This document shows, piece after piece, positions 6,832-7,396 of a stretch of 7,396 bases of DNA; within the stretch, counting starts at the first letter, position 1; each line of letters starts with the position of its first letter. Below the pieces are notes generated by a model. It did not search any database, was not told where the DNA came from, and saw only the letters and a program-made list of their open reading frames with translations. Source of the stretch: an uncultured Bacilli bacterium (lineage in GTDB: Bacteria > Bacillota_I > Bacilli_A > RF39 > UBA660); contig CAKONA010000051.1 in the NCBI GenBank assembly GCA_934096785.1, positions 1 to 7,396 of the forward strand. The letters run 5' to 3'. A program made the translations under genes and the position numbers.

Positions 6832-7252
6832 ATAAATCACCAAACTTTATCTTAGAATTTAATTCATCAAAGAAAAGAGAACCTAATAATAATGTACTTC
6901 CTCCACACTTATCAAAACATTCTCTCATATAATTAATTATTTCTTCATCTGACAAGTAACCACTAAACTCAAATTGATATTCATAAAATATACTAACTAA
7001 TTCATTAATTGTTTCAAAATAATTATCACTATCAATATAAGAAGAATCATAAAAAGCATAAACAATATCATCTATAACAGACTTACCTATTTCAATAAGA
7101 CCAAGATTTTTCAAAGTATCATTTTTCCTTTCAATAATCATAACTATTTCTTCATATTTTAATACTAATCCTTTATCACTTGTAACATCATTTAACTTCA
7201 TTAAAGAATCAATCATCTTCTTATCATTATTAGTTTCAACAATACTAAACAT
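6824..7252 (-). CDS. DUF6323-like protein of unknown function
   Basis: A 142-residue protein resembling DUF6323. The shared pattern is KGLVLKYEEIVMIIERKNDT (27-46), GLIEIGKSVIDDIVYAFYDSSYID (51-74), NYFETINELVSIFYEYQFEF (77-96) and LSDEEIINYMRECFDKCGGS (100-119). I recall this family as usually adjacent to DUF6179 in Firmicutes, and the same order is seen here. It is acidic, mostly helical by appearance, and has no signal peptide or catalytic motif I can name. The ATG at 7252 is preceded by GGGTGAT, a site very similar to the one before its partner gene. It is first in its transcript, after a terminator at 7343-7376. The family assignment is from memory and fairly good; the function is unknown. 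Confidence 0.7.
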   Translation of the reverse strand: MFSIVETNNDKKMIDSLMKLNDVTSDKGLVLKYEEIVMIIERKNDTLKNLGLIEIGKSVIDDIVYAFYDSSYIDSDNYFETINELVSIFYEYQFEFSGYLSDEEIINYMRECFDKCGGSTLLLGSLFFDELNSKIKFGDLYE

Positions 7253-7268
7253 TTATATCACCCAATAC

Positions 7269-7307
7269 TTAATATCATATTTTAGTACATATTACAATTC
7301 TTGAAAA
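7269..7307 (-). promoter_or_regulatory. Candidate promoter region for the DUF6323/DUF6179/GNAT unit
   Basis: Two overlapping minus-strand candidates are visible: TTTTCA (7307-7302) with TAAAAT (7284-7279), and TTGTAA (7297-7292) with TATTAA (7274-7269), each with 17-bp spacing. Neither is strong and the sequence does not decide between them. A promoter is expected here because the region lies between a terminator and the first gene. Confidence 0.35.
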
Positions 7308-7342
7308 AAAGCCCATTTTATGGTAATATAAGACTACAAAAC

Positions 7343-7376
7343 AAAAGGAGAAGTATTAATTTTCTCCTGTTTTTTT
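7343..7376. terminator. Bidirectional intrinsic terminator at the right edge
   Basis: AGGAGAA and TTCTCCT form a perfect 7-bp stem around a nine-base loop. On the minus strand the tail is TTTGTTTT; on the plus strand it is G followed by seven T. All genes in the window are on the minus strand, so its working role here is most likely to end a minus-strand gene lying beyond 7396. A minus-strand frame ends in TAA immediately before it, but too little of it is visible to call a gene. Confidence 0.7.
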
Positions 7377-7396
7377 ATCCATAAATCATGTAATAT

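Noticed and set aside
7302..7330. Second terminator (CCATAAAATGG plus seven T) upstream of the DUF6323-like gene
   Set aside because: The stem is only four base pairs with a three-base loop, too weak for an intrinsic terminator; the nearby 7-bp hairpin explains termination better.

Overview
The window is very AT-rich, every convincing gene lies on the minus strand, Shine-Dalgarno sites are of the GGAGG/AAGGAG type, and the proteins are rich in Lys, Ile and Asn. This points to a low-GC Firmicute, most likely Clostridium or a close relative; that placement is inference from composition and protein families. The text below follows the direction of transcription, from the right end to the left.

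Right end (7396-5446): a hairpin terminator at 7343-7376 closes whatever lies beyond the window. After it comes a tight three-gene unit: a DUF6323-like protein, a DUF6179-like protein overlapping it by 8 bp, and a GNAT acetyltransferase. The first two are a recurring pair of unknown function.

Middle (5445-1469): the most interesting part. A strong sigma-A-type promoter (TTGACA - 16 bp - TAGAAT) drives a leader that has not been called as a gene. The leader holds a 40-codon, cysteine-rich small ORF with an excellent ribosome binding site. Its stop codon lies inside the 3' arm of a 17-bp hairpin followed by a T run, which is the layout of a transcription attenuator. Downstream are four tightly packed genes: an archaeal-type S-adenosylmethionine synthetase that is split by one extra base, a truncated alanyl-tRNA-synthetase-like enzyme, a peptidase S51 (dipeptidase E-like) protein and a Cof-type HAD phosphatase. 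These look like a small pathway in which AdoMet and an adenylated amino acid are made and used, followed by peptidase and phosphatase steps. The product is unknown, and the frameshift means the pathway may be inactive in this genome unless the extra base is a sequencing error or is bypassed.

Left end (1468-1): a monocistronic gene with its own promoter and terminator encodes a fusion of a zinc-dependent phospholipase C-like domain with a deoxy-5'-nucleotidase-like HAD domain. The window ends in the first 22 codons of a gene that looks like a TtcA/TilS-type PP-loop tRNA-thiolation enzyme.
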